The translations under genes and the position numbers were made by a program. From contig NC_092679.1 in NCBI RefSeq assembly GCF_964355755.1, forward strand, positions 22,444,432 through 22,508,431: DNA of 64,000 nt, in the 5' to 3' direction. The notes below the pieces were generated by a model. The model saw only the letters and a list, made by a program, of their open reading frames with translations, was not told where the DNA came from and ran no database searches. Of this stretch, positions 11,768-25,300 are shown in pieces. The stretch's first letter is position 1. The number at the start of each line of letters is the position of its first letter. This stretch comes from Antedon mediterranea (lineage: Eukaryota > Echinodermata > Crinoidea > Comatulida > Antedonidae).

Positions 11768-13049
11768 ACTGTATTGTCTATATACCCGCAAAAATACAAA
11801 ACTGCAGTGAGTGGCCGAGATGGATTCCCGACGACGCAAGGATAGAATGATGAATGAAGGAATACCGGGGTGGGTGTTACTCACTAGCTAGTACAGTAGA
11901 GAGGGCTAGCTAGGCTAGGCCTACAACTTAATGAATTGTCCTTTAAAATGTATTTTACAGATTTCCTGACAAAATTGAACACGTCTAATTGATCTATAAT
12001 GACTTAATTTAACTCTTCTAGAAATGTGTTAGCATGGTATTCATTAAAACGCATAAAAAAGTGTTTTACTTAAGAGATTTCCTTCAAAAAATGCAAAACA
12101 CAACACACATGACCAAAACAAAATATAACCTATGACCGGATAAATTATACAGTAATAACAAAACATGTACACGATATAAAATTGTGTATAACACGTAAAT
12201 GTTACTATTTAGAAGATTTTAAAATATATTATATTTTAAAATTATATTTAATGACTTAAAATAATTTAAATATGATAAATAAAGCTAATCATAGTAAACA
12301 TTAAGAAATACTTTATTTTGAGGTGTCGGCTAAATCAATCAACATTTCCATCATTTCATTGTTGTTTGTAATTGCGCGAAAAAAGGAGACGTGTTAAGTT
12401 AGAACTTTAAATACTATTTACTAAAAAAACCATAATGTAGGTATCAAATTCTAAAACGTTCTCATTGTTATTTATTTTGAAATCCTGTGATCACTGTCGT
12501 GTTATATGTTGATGTTAAATATTTTATTTTTAGCATTAATTACTGATTTAATGTTGACGAGGTCATGAGAGAATTATAGCTAGCCAGGCAGGGACCGGTG
12601 CTAGGCCCGATTTGAATCTCTAGGAGCGAGGAAATGCGCCTCAGTTAGCTTGATGTTGATAAGTGTAGGCCTAGGAAAATGGTTTAGGGCCTTTATTGTT
12701 TTGTGTCATATAGTTTTTTTAATACTACAGTACTATATACTACTACTAGTATAATTTAATGATTATTTTATATAAATAGAAAATTTATCAAATATTTTAA
12801 TTTGTAACTTTTCTTTCCCAGTTGTTAATTTTTTTTTTTTTCTTCTTTATTATTAGTATTACTAATTAGTCATGGATGGAGGTACATTAATTAGTACACA
12901 CCTATTTAATTTTAACAGGTACCAAGCAGTATCTATAGCCTATTGTTACTGTCTTTTAAAGTTTTATAGCTTTTTTGTGTTCAATTGAGTTAGGCTACAC
13001 CCTCTTTTTAGATCATGGGCTTTGGATCCACCCTTCTTTGTCTTTTTTG
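11768..13049. other. Head-to-head intergenic region, ZFYVE19 / H3.3
   Basis: About 1.5 kb separates the two start codons. It should hold both promoters and the ZFYVE19 5' UTR. I see no CpG-rich block and no coding exon. The sequence is mostly AT-rich. Confidence 0.45.
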
Positions 13050-13152
13050 CATATATAGTTTAGTCTCAATCAGTTTGATACAGTTAGCCACGAGATTTTG
13101 CTTAGTAAACAAGTCCTGTTCATTATTATTATACACGGATTTTTATTTTCTG
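13050..13152 (+). promoter_or_regulatory. Probable H3.3 promoter and noncoding first exon
   Basis: A TATA-like atatatag sits at about 13051. Roughly 100 bp downstream a donor, tattttctg|gtaagaaa (exon end 13152), can pair with the acceptor ttattttcag at 13253-13262, just before the H3.3 ATG. A 5' UTR intron is the known layout of animal H3.3 genes. The transcription start, near 13080, is inferred. Confidence 0.5.
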
Positions 13153-13268
13153 GTAAGAAATAATTATTAATTTATTTTATATTAATATTTATTTTTATTT
13201 TTTTTCAAATGCAGATATAAAAAGACATTTAATTAATTTGGTTAATTTCTTATTATTTTCAGACTTAG

Positions 13269-13793
<525 letters not shown>

Positions 13794-13928
13794 GGAATAA
13801 CCGCAGTCATTAAACATTTCTTTCTTTCATAATTTTCAATGGTTTTTACATGGTTTTGTATGTAGCATAGGTAGATCAGAATTTGTACATTGTAAGCAGC
13901 GTGGTATATGTAACTTATTGTTTCCAAA

Positions 13929-13934
13929 AATAAA
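13929..13934 (+). terminator. H3.3 polyadenylation signal
   Basis: AATAAA about 135 bp after the H3.3 stop codon. Further AATAAA hexamers lie near 14247 and 14453. No histone 3' stem-loop is visible. Confidence 0.65.
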
Positions 13935-13999
13935 TTTCTTGATTTTAATTGACGTTTGTAATTTGGGAAAGTACTGTTAAAAATGTAATATTGCCTGTA

Positions 14000-15125
14000 T
14001 CGATACAAGCTTGCGTAATGTTAGCACCTTGTATTACGTGTGTGAAACATCTTTAAATCACACTCATCAATGTTGTATGTTAATTCTGTCAACTGTATGC
14101 ATTTCCAATCCTATAAAAACATATGTCATTTGTAGATTAATGTTATTTTATGTAGTTTTGTACGAAGATTTAAGTTTAGTATTTGGAATATTATATACTG
14201 CATTATTCAGAATTCATACAAAATCTATACCTCAATCTATTTCTAAATAAATACGCAAAAGAACTTTTGTATTAAAATTATTTTGGACCAAATTAAAATT
14301 ATCAGGATGAAAAACATATCTTTAGTACTATCTGATATTTCTAGCCTTAAATCAAAATAATGAACATCTAATGTATACAAATTTAAATCCTATAATGTTT
14401 TACATATTTATAATCTACAATTGTTTGGTAATTCTCATTTTTGTATGGACAAAATAAAGTATTATGAATTGGATTAGATAAAATGTAGTCTTTAGATTCT
14501 TGTAGCCATTTTAAGAGTGGGTTTATTTTCGCCCAATGTGTGATTTTCGTTTGGTTGTTTCAGTTTTTCTATTAAAGTGAAATTTAGTAGCCAAATTCCA
14601 TGTTTTTTTTCCATTAAAAAAAAAATGTTTTGGTACATCAGAATTTCAGCATAATTTTGATAAACAGTCAAACTGATACATGAGCCTACAACAAAATATG
14701 ATCCTATCTAAATCATATATATCAAATAATTTTGACAGCATATCCTACAACAAAGAGACTACATGTTTTTAGCATGGATTTTAGTTTAGTAAGAAGCCAT
14801 GGACAGACAAACTGACCAAACAAACCTTAACAATAGCCGATGATACATCCAACTGATTACATAATATTAAATAACCAATATTTTACAGTAAGGTCAATCA
14901 TGTGGCTTAGTCTATTGACTGTGCCAACAGAAAATATTACATTAGAAGCACAACCATGCGGATAGAAAATACATGCACTGTTGATCTGTGCTGATAGCTA
15001 CTTCCATGGAATAGACCTAACAATCATAGGTGGACCATATAATAGTTAATACTATTTTACTATAGCTTATTAACAAAATCCATAAGATTTAGGAGCAAAA
15101 TGAAAATATATATGATGAATGATGA
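14000..15125. other. Intergenic / H3.3 3' flank
   Basis: AT-rich sequence with no supported coding exon on either strand. Confidence 0.4.
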
Positions 15126-15345
15126 TATGATCAATCAGCAATCTCAGGTCACAGAGCTGGCCATACCAAGATGGGAACTTGTAACAGTGCTTCGATCTTA
15201 TGTCTGGCTGCGACAAATAACAGTACTGTACTAGTGTGGTGTGCTGTGTCTGTTAAGGGTGTGGAACTGTCGCACCCACAGATAAACCCTTTGATTTCCA
15301 GAGCTCAGCCCATTACCGTGCTGTGATGTAATGTGGTATTTGTAC
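15126..15345. mobile_element. Diverged MITE-D copy
   Basis: Shares with 8837-9055 the core gggaacttgtaacagtgctt, gatcttatgtctggctgc, gacaaataacagtactg and ccagagctcag, in the same order and orientation. The terminal repeats are degenerate. Confidence 0.65.
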
Positions 15346-16107
15346 TGATGAATAACCAAATGTATCGGAAAAACATTTTTTAAAGACAATTTTGATTTAA
15401 AGATAATACAGAACACATCTCAAATAATATCAATTAAGCATCATTTATTTCAGAAACATAATATTCAAAAACACAACAATTTTCATAAATACAAACAATA
15501 TGATAAGATAAGATAAAAATACCAAGATGTTTACTATAGTTTCTGTTCTTATATCACAATTAAAAACATTTTATACAATTTAATTGTTTTCACATAGAAA
15601 AAGCTGCTTTTTGTCGGTCTAAAAAAGAAAAATATTACTTTTTCAAAATCATTCCGACAAAAAAAAACTACAAAGCAAAATAGAAAAAAAAAAATTACAT
15701 CCATAATTTCCATTTTCCAGATATAAAAATAAACAACATTGAATTAAAACAATAAAAATATTTTATATAAATTCAGTTATTCATACATTATGGTTGGAGT
15801 AATTTTAATTAGTAACAGGATTTAAAAATGGAAACATTATTTGAATTAAAACATTCTTTTAAAAAAAAATCTACTATTTTAAAAATGTTACTTTTTGAAC
15901 ATGCTTTTCCGATAAAAAAACAGATTATTTTAGCTAATACCTCAGTTAAACAACTTAAAGAACAATCAAGCAAAACAATGTGTATAAAATTATAGAAAAA
16001 ATATCAAGATAGTACTAATCTGAAACTAATCATTTTTAGAAGAAAATGATTATACAATACAACCTCTATACAATGTATATGGGTGTCTTCTGAACGGGGA
16101 AGGGGAG
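15346..16107. other. Intergenic, AT-rich
   Basis: Homopolymer-rich AT sequence with no gene seen. Confidence 0.45.
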
Positions 16108-16772
16108 GCGGGGGTAGCTGTATGTATAGAGTAGGGCTGTCTCCTGAATGGAGGAGGGGGTAGCTGTATGTGTAGTAGGCATGTCTCCTGAATGGAGGAG
16201 GGGGTAGCTGTATGTAAAGAGTAGGGCTGTCTCCTGAATGGAGGAGGGGGTAGCTGTATGTATAGAGTAGGGCTGTCTCCTGAATGGAGGAGGGGGGTAG
16301 CTGTATGTATAGAGTAGGGCTGTCTCCTGAATGGAGGAGGGGGTAGCTGTATGTGTATTAGGCATGTCTCCTGAATGGAGGAGGGGGATAGCTGTATGTA
16401 TAGAGTAGGGCTGTCTCCTGAATGGAGGAGGGGGTGGCTGTATGTGTAGTAGGGCTGTCTCCTGAATGGAGGAGGGGGTAGCTGTATGTATAGAGTAGGG
16501 CTGTCTCCTGAATGGAGGAGGGGGTAGCTGTATGTATAGAGTAGGGCTGTCTCCTGAATGGAGGAGGGGGGGGGGCGGCTGTATGTGTAGAGTAGGGCTG
16601 TCTCCTGAATGGAGGAGGGGGAAGCTGTATGTATAGAGTAGGACTGTCTCCTGAATGGAGGAGGGGGAAGCTGTATGTGTATTAGGCATGTCTCCTGAAT
16701 GGAGGAGGGGGTAGCTGTATGTATAGAGTAGGGCTGTCTCCTGAATGGAGGAGGGGGTAGCTGTATGTAAAG
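16108..16772. repeat. Minisatellite, 46-47-bp unit, 14 copies
   Basis: Fourteen copies of a unit containing agctgtatgtatagagtag, ggctgtctcctgaatgg and aggaggggg. Two long overlapping minus-strand ORFs (250 and 207 codons) exist only because the unit lacks stops. Their IHTATPSS/PPPFRRQ repeats are not a protein I would annotate. Confidence 0.92.
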
Positions 16773-17584
16773 AAATAAATCAATCCTGGTATTTATCAAC
16801 ATTAAAGAATAGGTGACAAGCCAACACAGGTTCAGATAGTTGAAAAAAAAAAAGGAGGGGGTGTGTTAAAGGAAGGTTGAGTGGGGCTAGTTGTTGGAAG
16901 GACGTATGCCATGATATGCTGACTTATGCAATAACATGGATCTACCTTCTATCTACTTCTTCTATTATTAGCAACTCTATGAATGTGTAGAGCTGAAGAA
17001 TACCACAAATACAAGATGGAAGCACAAAAAGAAGTAAAAAAACAACAGCCTTGGGTTAAGAAATAAATGATGAAAAAAAGAAAGGCAACAACCTTTGACC
17101 TGGGGAGAGAAATTGAGAACCAAGATATCAAAGACAGACTGACGGCAAAATACAATTCAGAAATGTGTCAGAATAATATATTTGAAAAGTTTTGTTGACC
17201 AGGTAGAGAAATTTCTAAGTTATTATAACTTTTACATAACTGAGCATGATGTGCATAGGAATTTTGTTTTTAACATAAAAAAGTTAAAATGACTTGTCTC
17301 ATATAGCATGGTGCACCAGTAACATCACAAAATAAGCTATGTATGTGCAGTAATTAGCTCAGCACCAACCATGGTGGCTTGGTTCTGTAGAGTTATATTA
17401 GAAAAGGACAACATGGTCAACATTGAAGAACATTATTTTGACAACATTAATGGAAGTACATTGTGGATTCTGGGAAGCGTTGTACAGGAATTCCACAAAA
17501 TAAAGAGAAAATGTATTGACCATCAGTAAGAATAACATGTTAAATGTTAAATGTATTATTCTGGTTCTTAAGGAAATTTATATT

Positions 17585-17850
17585 AGGCCCTCTACGGACC
17601 CACGGCAGCCAGCAGTGCAGCGCCTACCAGATCAGCACACCGGGAGACGATCCCCTACTCTTTTCGAATAGTGTACAAAGTTTTTAACGTGCACTGCTAA
17701 GCACACGGGACCAACGGCTTTACATCCCATCCGAAGGATGAGGCAATGAGAGTAAAGCATCTTGCCTAAGGATGCAATTAGTATTGTATAGATAACCTCG
17801 AACCCATGCCTATCACATACTAGTCCAATATTGATATAACAAACATAAGA
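17585..17850 (-). mobile_element. tRNA-derived SINE (SINE-1), minus orientation
   Basis: On the minus strand the head contains a B-box-like gcatgggttcgaggtta, followed by the body motif catccttcggatgggatg and ccgttggtcccgtgtgc. The same order occurs at 24003-24225 and 27965-28225. The body motif resembles a conserved central domain seen in marine-invertebrate SINEs, but I cannot name the superfamily safely. Confidence 0.75.
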
Positions 17851-17916
17851 CAAAGAAAGGGAGAAAGGAAGAATTAATTACAGCTTGCGTGTAGTTTTGC
17901 TTTTTTTCACGTTCAA

Positions 17917-18197
17917 GATTGGTAGGTATAATAAATGGACAATGTATGGAGACACCAAAGTGCCATGTAAGATTGGTAGGTATAATAAATGGACAATGTA
18001 TGGAGACACCAAAGTGCCATGTAAGATTGGTAGGTATAATAAATGGACAATGTATGGAGACACCAAAGTGCCATGTAAGATTGGTAGGTACAGTATAATA
18101 AATGGAAAATGTATGGAGACACCAAAGTGCCATGTAAGATTGGTAGGTGTAATAAATGGATAATGAATGGAGACACCAAAGTGCCATGTAAGATTGG
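17917..18197. repeat. Tandem repeat, 54-bp unit, about 5 copies
   Basis: Five nearly identical copies of a unit beginning gattggtaggtataataaa and ending aaagtgccatgtaa. The ORFs on both strands are repeat by-products. Confidence 0.92.
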
Positions 18198-18199
18198 GC

Positions 18200-19330
18200 A
18201 GATAGACAGTTCAATCAAAAAGGGTGATAGAGAATTATTTGTGGGAAAATAAACAGATTATTAAGGTAACAGAGGAGAAAGAATTTAGTATTAAAATACT
18301 ATGCAAATATATTTTATGTTATTTTGTAGGAATTGTTTTCGATAGAGGGAGATTTTTGTGGATATTACTTTTCTTTCAATAGGTATTTAACTGAGCCTAT
18401 GCTAAAAAAAGCAATTAGACCATTTACAAAAGTATAATTTATTATTTAAATAAGTGATTTTAATTAGATTTGAAATAGAGCCATAAAAACAACACTCACA
18501 AAAACCAATTAAAAATCAATTCATAATAGTATGAATAAAAAATACGAACAATTTGAATAAAAGCATTTTTACATCAATTTAAAATAATTTGTGTACCAAA
18601 ATTTAGATCGTAAAATTTTTATATGCCAATATTGTTTCAAATATATTTTCGAATATTGTCCATAATTGAAATAGTAGCTATTCCAATGTTGGATTCATAG
18701 TATGTACAATGTAAAATGGAATGGTATATACCTAGTACAGTAAAATTCTTGACAATTTAAACAAAACATCACAACCTTTTATATAGATTTCAGATATAAT
18801 CTTGGAAATTTCATACAATTGATAGTTGTAACTGTACAGAAGCCAAATCCTGACTTTGTGCACTTTGTAGGGAGCCATTTGAAAAAAAGATTACTTAAAA
18901 AAAAACATTAATAATCTATCCTGCATTATGTTTTGTTTTTTATTTTGTTTTTATCATTGCTTGTATCCAATAGAAGCCCTATTAACGGGACACCTTAAGG
19001 ACCAAAAGTGTCCCCTTCATAGGAATGTCCTCTACATAGGGGCATTTGTGTAGAATGTATTGTAGAACTGTAGTAGTATATTATAATATTATAATGATGC
19101 TGAGAATAAAAATCCTGAAAAAAACTAATTTGTTTCTTATTCGATAAAATATACTCGGACACTGGTCATTGTGGGCCAGCCCAACATTGCCCGATTTTTC
19201 GGATAGCTGACTGTACCATACACTATGTACATTAATTATCTTCAACTAATAACAGTGAATGAAAAAATAATATATACATTAAAATACCAGGTGGATCTCA
19301 CTATTAATAAACCTTTTTACAATTTCCTTT
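18200..19330. other. NXF1 3' flank
   Basis: AT-rich, with a MITE-C fragment near 18960-19060 (ggacaccttaaggaccaaaa, gtgtccccttcatagg). The NXF1 3' UTR and poly(A) site probably fall here, but several TTTATT hexamers make the site ambiguous. Confidence 0.4.
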
Positions 19331-22300
19331 TTACTGCTGGAAGGCTTCCTTTGATATATTCCCTTGAGCCTGAAAAAGCAAAATATAAATATTATTAAGA
19401 AGAATGATCGACATTAGATCACCTATTAAGGGAACACCTAGAGGACCCAACAATGTTTCCCCTTAAGTTCTGTCTACACTATCGGGTACATGCTCGGAAA
19501 GGTCACTTAATGGAGGTATGGTCTATGTGTACATTAGCTTTGAGAGAGACAACGGTAGTTTTGTTTATTCAATTTAAAGAGAAATTGATAGTGATTGTTT
19601 TATGAAACGGTACAGGTGCAGACAGGTCACTTTTAATGGAGGTGCGATCTATGTGTAGTTTGCTGCAATAGCAGAGAGACGGTAGTTAATACAAGATTTT
19701 TTTATGAAAGTTGATCTCAAAGAGAGGTTGCTGTTCAGAAAGATTAATGCATAGTGGTAGTTTACAATGGTTGTTTTGAGAGTGAATAGTTATTGTAAAG
19801 GAAAGGTTACTACTTTACAAGAGGTAAGAGAGGTGCATGGTCTCGAAGACAGGTTTTTGTAAAGAAAGAATAATGGAAAGAGAGGTGAAGGTACTTTGCA
19901 AGAGTTGTTTATGCAGAAAGATTGTTGCACAAAAAGCTTGTTATGAAAACATAAAGCTCTGTCTACACTATCAAACTAGTTCGACAAAAAAAGTGTGATG
20001 AGCCCAAATAATAATGGGTAGTGATATGTCCAAATATGGTAGTAATATGACATCATCATGTCCATATATAGCCAAATTTTTTGTCATATAAAGTTTGATT
20101 GTATAGAAAGAGCTTTAATAGGGGATTCCCCTGGATATGGGTGTCTCATGAACAGTGTTACATCCTATATTCCCCTCAGTATTAAAAACCCGCTTATACC
20201 TTCATTTCCGAAAACAGTTTCCCTGCTCTCTGATAGTCCCACTGGGTCTCTTCCAAACACCTGGTGACAACAACACAATATTTTAATAGTAAGATTGAAA
20301 ATATAAGAATCCGGATACAAATAATGAATGCTTACGAACTAAATTAAGGAGAGTTAAATAGTTTTCAACTCATGAAATATTCTCTCCATTCAACAATACA
20401 AAAAAAATTCATTATGTTCTAAAGTAAAGTTCAATTAATCCTCTGATTCTATCAGTCAAAAGGCAGATTTTAATCGAGGGTGGGTAAACAGTTAGGGCAC
20501 ATTACAGGTTATCTTTATAACTGTATCTGCTGACGATTTTTAACACTTACATTTTCGAATATTGTACATTCATTCCAGAGTCTTTTATGAACTGCGTTAC
20601 CATTATCATCTTCTCATTTTCCGAAGGTCCGGAAGAACTCTGAAGAACAGGACTATGAGAGGGGGTTGGTGCAGCTGATGGAAAAGCAGCCTGGAAAAAA
20701 TAAATAGAGGGGTTATACCAGCTGATGGAAAAGCAGCCTAGAACAATAAAAAGAGGGGGTTAGACAAGCTGATTGGAAAGCAGCCTAAAACAATAAATAG
20801 AGGGGGTTAGACAAGCTGATTGGAAAGCAGCCTAAAACAATAAACATATGGGGTTAGACAAGCTGATGGAAAAGCAGCCTAGAACAATAAATAGAGGGGG
20901 TTAGACAAGCCGATTGGAAAGCAGCCTAAAACAATAACTAGACATGTAACTCGTCACTTTGACGAGTTTGGTTATCCCCCGCGCAAGTGGTGCAACATTA
21001 ACATTAAGGGGATAGGTTGAGGACAAAAGGAAGTGTTCACGTTGGCATTATGACCTGAACTGAAGAATATGATATGTTGTTATTGCTGAATTTTATTATT
21101 TAAATTCATATATAGTATATACACAGTATAATCTGTATCCATATCACATACAGTGTAGAATAGGTGAAATTACGGGACCCGCTATTTATTGCAATTTTAA
21201 ACATGTTGACGGTTTTAAAATGAAACGCGAAGGTAGCAATTCCGAAAGGAAATTATCTCAGCAACAACGTATTAGCGTGTAGAAGAAATTTGAATACGTG
21301 AAATATTGATGCGCGCTCTTTTAAATGTAATGAATTATGACGCAAAAGATGAAAATACGACCTTTTTTATTTTACTGGCCATATGACGACGTCACAACAT
21401 CCGATTGGCAACATTTTTACATAATTTCGTATCTACAATCCAATAGCTTCCAGAAAAAATTTTAATCGTGATTATCACATTTTATTCTTACGAGCTATAA
21501 CAGATTAAAATTTACTGTAAAGATGAAATTAATGCCACACGTGATTTAAATTTTTAGGCATGATGACGTCAAAAAAATTAAAATATTTTTAACTCATGCG
21601 AAAGATACTTGATTGACCTAGACAAAATCAAAATCGGGGTGAAAATGGAAAACGGATAAGTGGAGATGCGCTCTATTCAATGTGATGAGCTATGACGAAA
21701 GAGATAAAAATCCTAAATTAGAAAAACTAGCTGATTACAGAAAGTTGAAAAACATTCATACCTTTATCTGATTTTCTGTTGGACATTTCAAAATTAGCTC
21801 ATCATTCAAGATCACTAATCTAAAAAGAAAATGAATGAAAATTAATTGTTTTTGACAAACAAAATCATAACTATTGAAACTAAAAGATAATGTAGTGTAC
21901 TGCATAGCAATTAAAAAACACATTCAAAATATAACTAACTGTAAACGTACCTGTTATCAAAATGCGTCAGGAATATCCGACTAAACGCAATGATTTGTGG
22001 GTTTGAGTTGCGACTCTCGACCTCTTTGAAGACGCCGTCAACGGTGAAGAGAAGCAGCGTTCCCTGAGCTAGTGACACGTCCACGATGAATGACGCAATG
22101 TCATGTTGCGTACCAGGAAGATCCTTAAGGAAGGCCGTCACCGACAAACGACTCTGCTTTAATAATTTAAACCGTTGACCTACAAAAAAAAAATATAATT
22201 CAGGCTTTTGGATTTTCAGTAAAAAACCCCGCTTTAGGAAACACCTCCAGAACTCAATTAAGTAGTTATAACTGTCTACACAATATATACCATGTACACT

Positions 22301-25300
22301 GTGATGTCTTTTAGGAGTCTAAGCCCTAAAGATTCTTGTTATTATTTGAGTAAGAGGAGGAGACTGTACATTGCTAATTCAATTATATTTTCTTACGCAG
22401 ACATAGTTTATGCAGATTTTTACATAGGGAGGTATGGTGCATTGATGGTTCCAAATATGGTAGGGATATGCCCAAATATGGTAGGGATATGCCCAAATAT
22501 GGTAGGGATATGCCCAAAAATGGTAGGGATATGCCCAAATATGGTAGGGATATGCCCAAATATGGTAGGGATATGCCCAAATATGGTAATGAGATGACAT
22601 CATCATGTCCATATATGGGCACATCACATTTTTTTAGAGAGAGCTTAAGATAAGTTAAAATTTTTACCTGAATCTTTTACTTTAAATAAATTGCGACTAT
22701 ATTTGTTGAAACTCCCGAGATTTGTTCTATTTGTGCGAGAGCTACTGTTTGGAATACTTAGAGAAAAACAAGCCTAGAAAAATTTAAAAAAACGAGTATG
22801 AAATATGAACTATTGTTGCTGAACCTTTCCAAGAATATGATTTGTTCGATTTTCGTATATGAAAAACAACCCTAGAAGAAAACACTGTTATTAAAGGGGT
22901 TAAAGATAAAAGGCCGCATTGTTGCCGACAACTCAACCCCTTGACCAATTGTGTCAAATAAATAAATAAATGAAATTAAAAACAGGTCTAGAAAGAGAAT
23001 AGTCTAGCAAACATTTGAGCTATACCTGTTCATGATATGCATCTAGTAGCAGCTGCCGATCTCCTGAATCAAATACACTGAAAAATCTGTAAAGATAAAA
23101 ATTGTGAGTCATTTTATTGATTGCAATTGGCAATTCTCGCCCATCTTTACACACACACACACGCATAAATGTCACAGAGAGAATGTTATCCCCGATCATG
23201 GTAACATCCGCAAGTGAGGTGGTACCTGTCAGTAGGACAGGTATCAGCCAGTGGCTATAATAACACAATTTTTTACGTTTAGACAGAGTGAACAATAAAA
23301 CGCAAACATACTTCTCTACAAAAGGCACGACAAGTGCTTTAACTTCGTCGCTGACAAAAAAGCTAGCCTTGACGGGTGGCAGCGCCGTAGACTCGTCTAA
23401 TTCAAATGCGATAGGGGGCGGTAGAACAACTCCATCCTAGATAAGTAAAAACCATGGTATACACAACAAATTAAATTAAATTAGAATAATTTGCATAATT
23501 TTGTGATAGGTCAAAGATTATTTCACACACGTAGTCATAGAAACTCGAAACAATGTTTTATAAAACTTACCAGACGTAGCACAGTTGGGAATATCTGGCG
23601 GATGTCACTAGAAACGAGAGGTCAGATTGAGATATTTAATAACTGCAATTTTGTCAATAATATTGATTTATCTTTCCTTGTAAATCATTGTATGAGTTCA
23701 AGCTATACTCCATGGAAAAAAAATTCATTCATCATTCAAGTCAAACATCGATAAATGCAATCCGTGGGAAATTTCATTTCAGAAACACAATAGTGGATTA
23801 GAATTTTTAAATAAAAAGGTATTTTGCTGATTTGCATTATGTTGTTTCCATCTCCTTCATAACTTTATGACCGTACTTACCGATGTATACTTACATCACT
23901 AGAAGATCTTTCAACAATTTAATACTAGCAACATAACAAAGTAAAGTGTTAAATTATAAATACCCTAAATGCACTCTGAAATTAATTCAGTTATAATTTC
24001 AGAGTTATATGGCGGAATGGTAAAGAACTCGGACTAGTGCGTGAGAGGCATGGGTTCAAACCTGTTCCATATTGATTGTACCCTTAAGCATGCTTTACTT
24101 TCATTACTTTTTTTTTCCCTTGGTTGGAATGTAACGCCGTTGGTCCCGTATACATACAGTGCTGTTGAAGAACTAATTGAACTTGGTAGGCTCTGCACTG
24201 CTGCTGTGGGTCTTTAGAAGGCCTAATCAGAATTTCCACTTTAACATTATGACGATTAGAAAAACATTTATTGTTATACTGGAAAATCTTAAATGACATG
24301 ATGTTTATGAAGTATATTTTGTGTTTACCGTTCAAAATACCAACATTCAACCAATATGTTCTCGGTCTAGTTGTAATAAGAAAAATTTTTTCACATGGTT
24401 TTTTTCTGTCTTTTTATTTCTGCAGGGTTTTTCTTTTATCCGTTTATGTGATTCAGAGTTAGTTGGTCCATTCTCACATACGTTTTTTACTTGTTTTAAA
24501 TTCCAACTTCTTGGTTAGTGTTGACAAGCATTTTTACTATGTTGTTCATATGTTCATGTCAAATAGAATGAATATGGTGTGAATCACCAATTGTATAATT
24601 ATTTGTAATCAGCTTCCTTCGTTCCACACATTCATTATAAATGTTTTTTTTCCCATTTTGTTATGACTTGTGCTTTTCAACCTGTGGTTTAGCATCACCA
24701 TAAAGACCATTTGTTAATACTTTTGTAATAGCTGTTTTATTTTTATTTTTTTAAATGTAAGATTTTTCTGTTCGTTTGTTCCACTATGTAATTATAACTT
24801 GTAATTATAACTTGTAATTGTAACTTGCAAATTCGCCATTGGCTATGAACAGTTACAAGTGTGTCGTTGAGTGATAATAAATAAGATTCATTTTCTTTCT
24901 CCTCATGATTTTAACAATTACTTCTTGTTCCATCTTCTGCTGGATCTCGTCTGAAATCTGATCACTTCCTGTGGTCAGACAAATAGTATCCATGGCCTGG
25001 GCCTGCCTTAGGTTTCCTTCCATACTGGAGGTCAAACCCGTCTTTGGCCGATAAGGCTCATGGTCAAATAAAAAGGCACACTTCACCCACCACATGTGAT
25101 CATGGTGTTGCAAACGGTACCTTGGTCAACTGGTGACCATTTCTTGTGATGAGGTGAGTTGCAGATCCTGATACCAGTTGTCTCACATGTAAAAAGTTGT
25201 GCAAAATATTAAATTGTTTTCAAGTTTATAGTGGATATATTTGATTGTATTTTTGTTATTTCAGAGAGATATCTTTCCACGTATGTGAGAGGAAAACATT

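Noticed and set aside
16050-16802. 250- and 207-codon minus-strand ORFs
   Set aside because: Both run through the 46-47-bp minisatellite in different frames. They stay open only because the unit lacks stops.
17813-18218. Overlapping ORFs on both strands
   Set aside because: By-products of the 54-bp tandem repeat.
24003-24075. Functional tRNA gene
   Set aside because: tRNA-like head only. The same body follows in three copies, so it is SINE-1.
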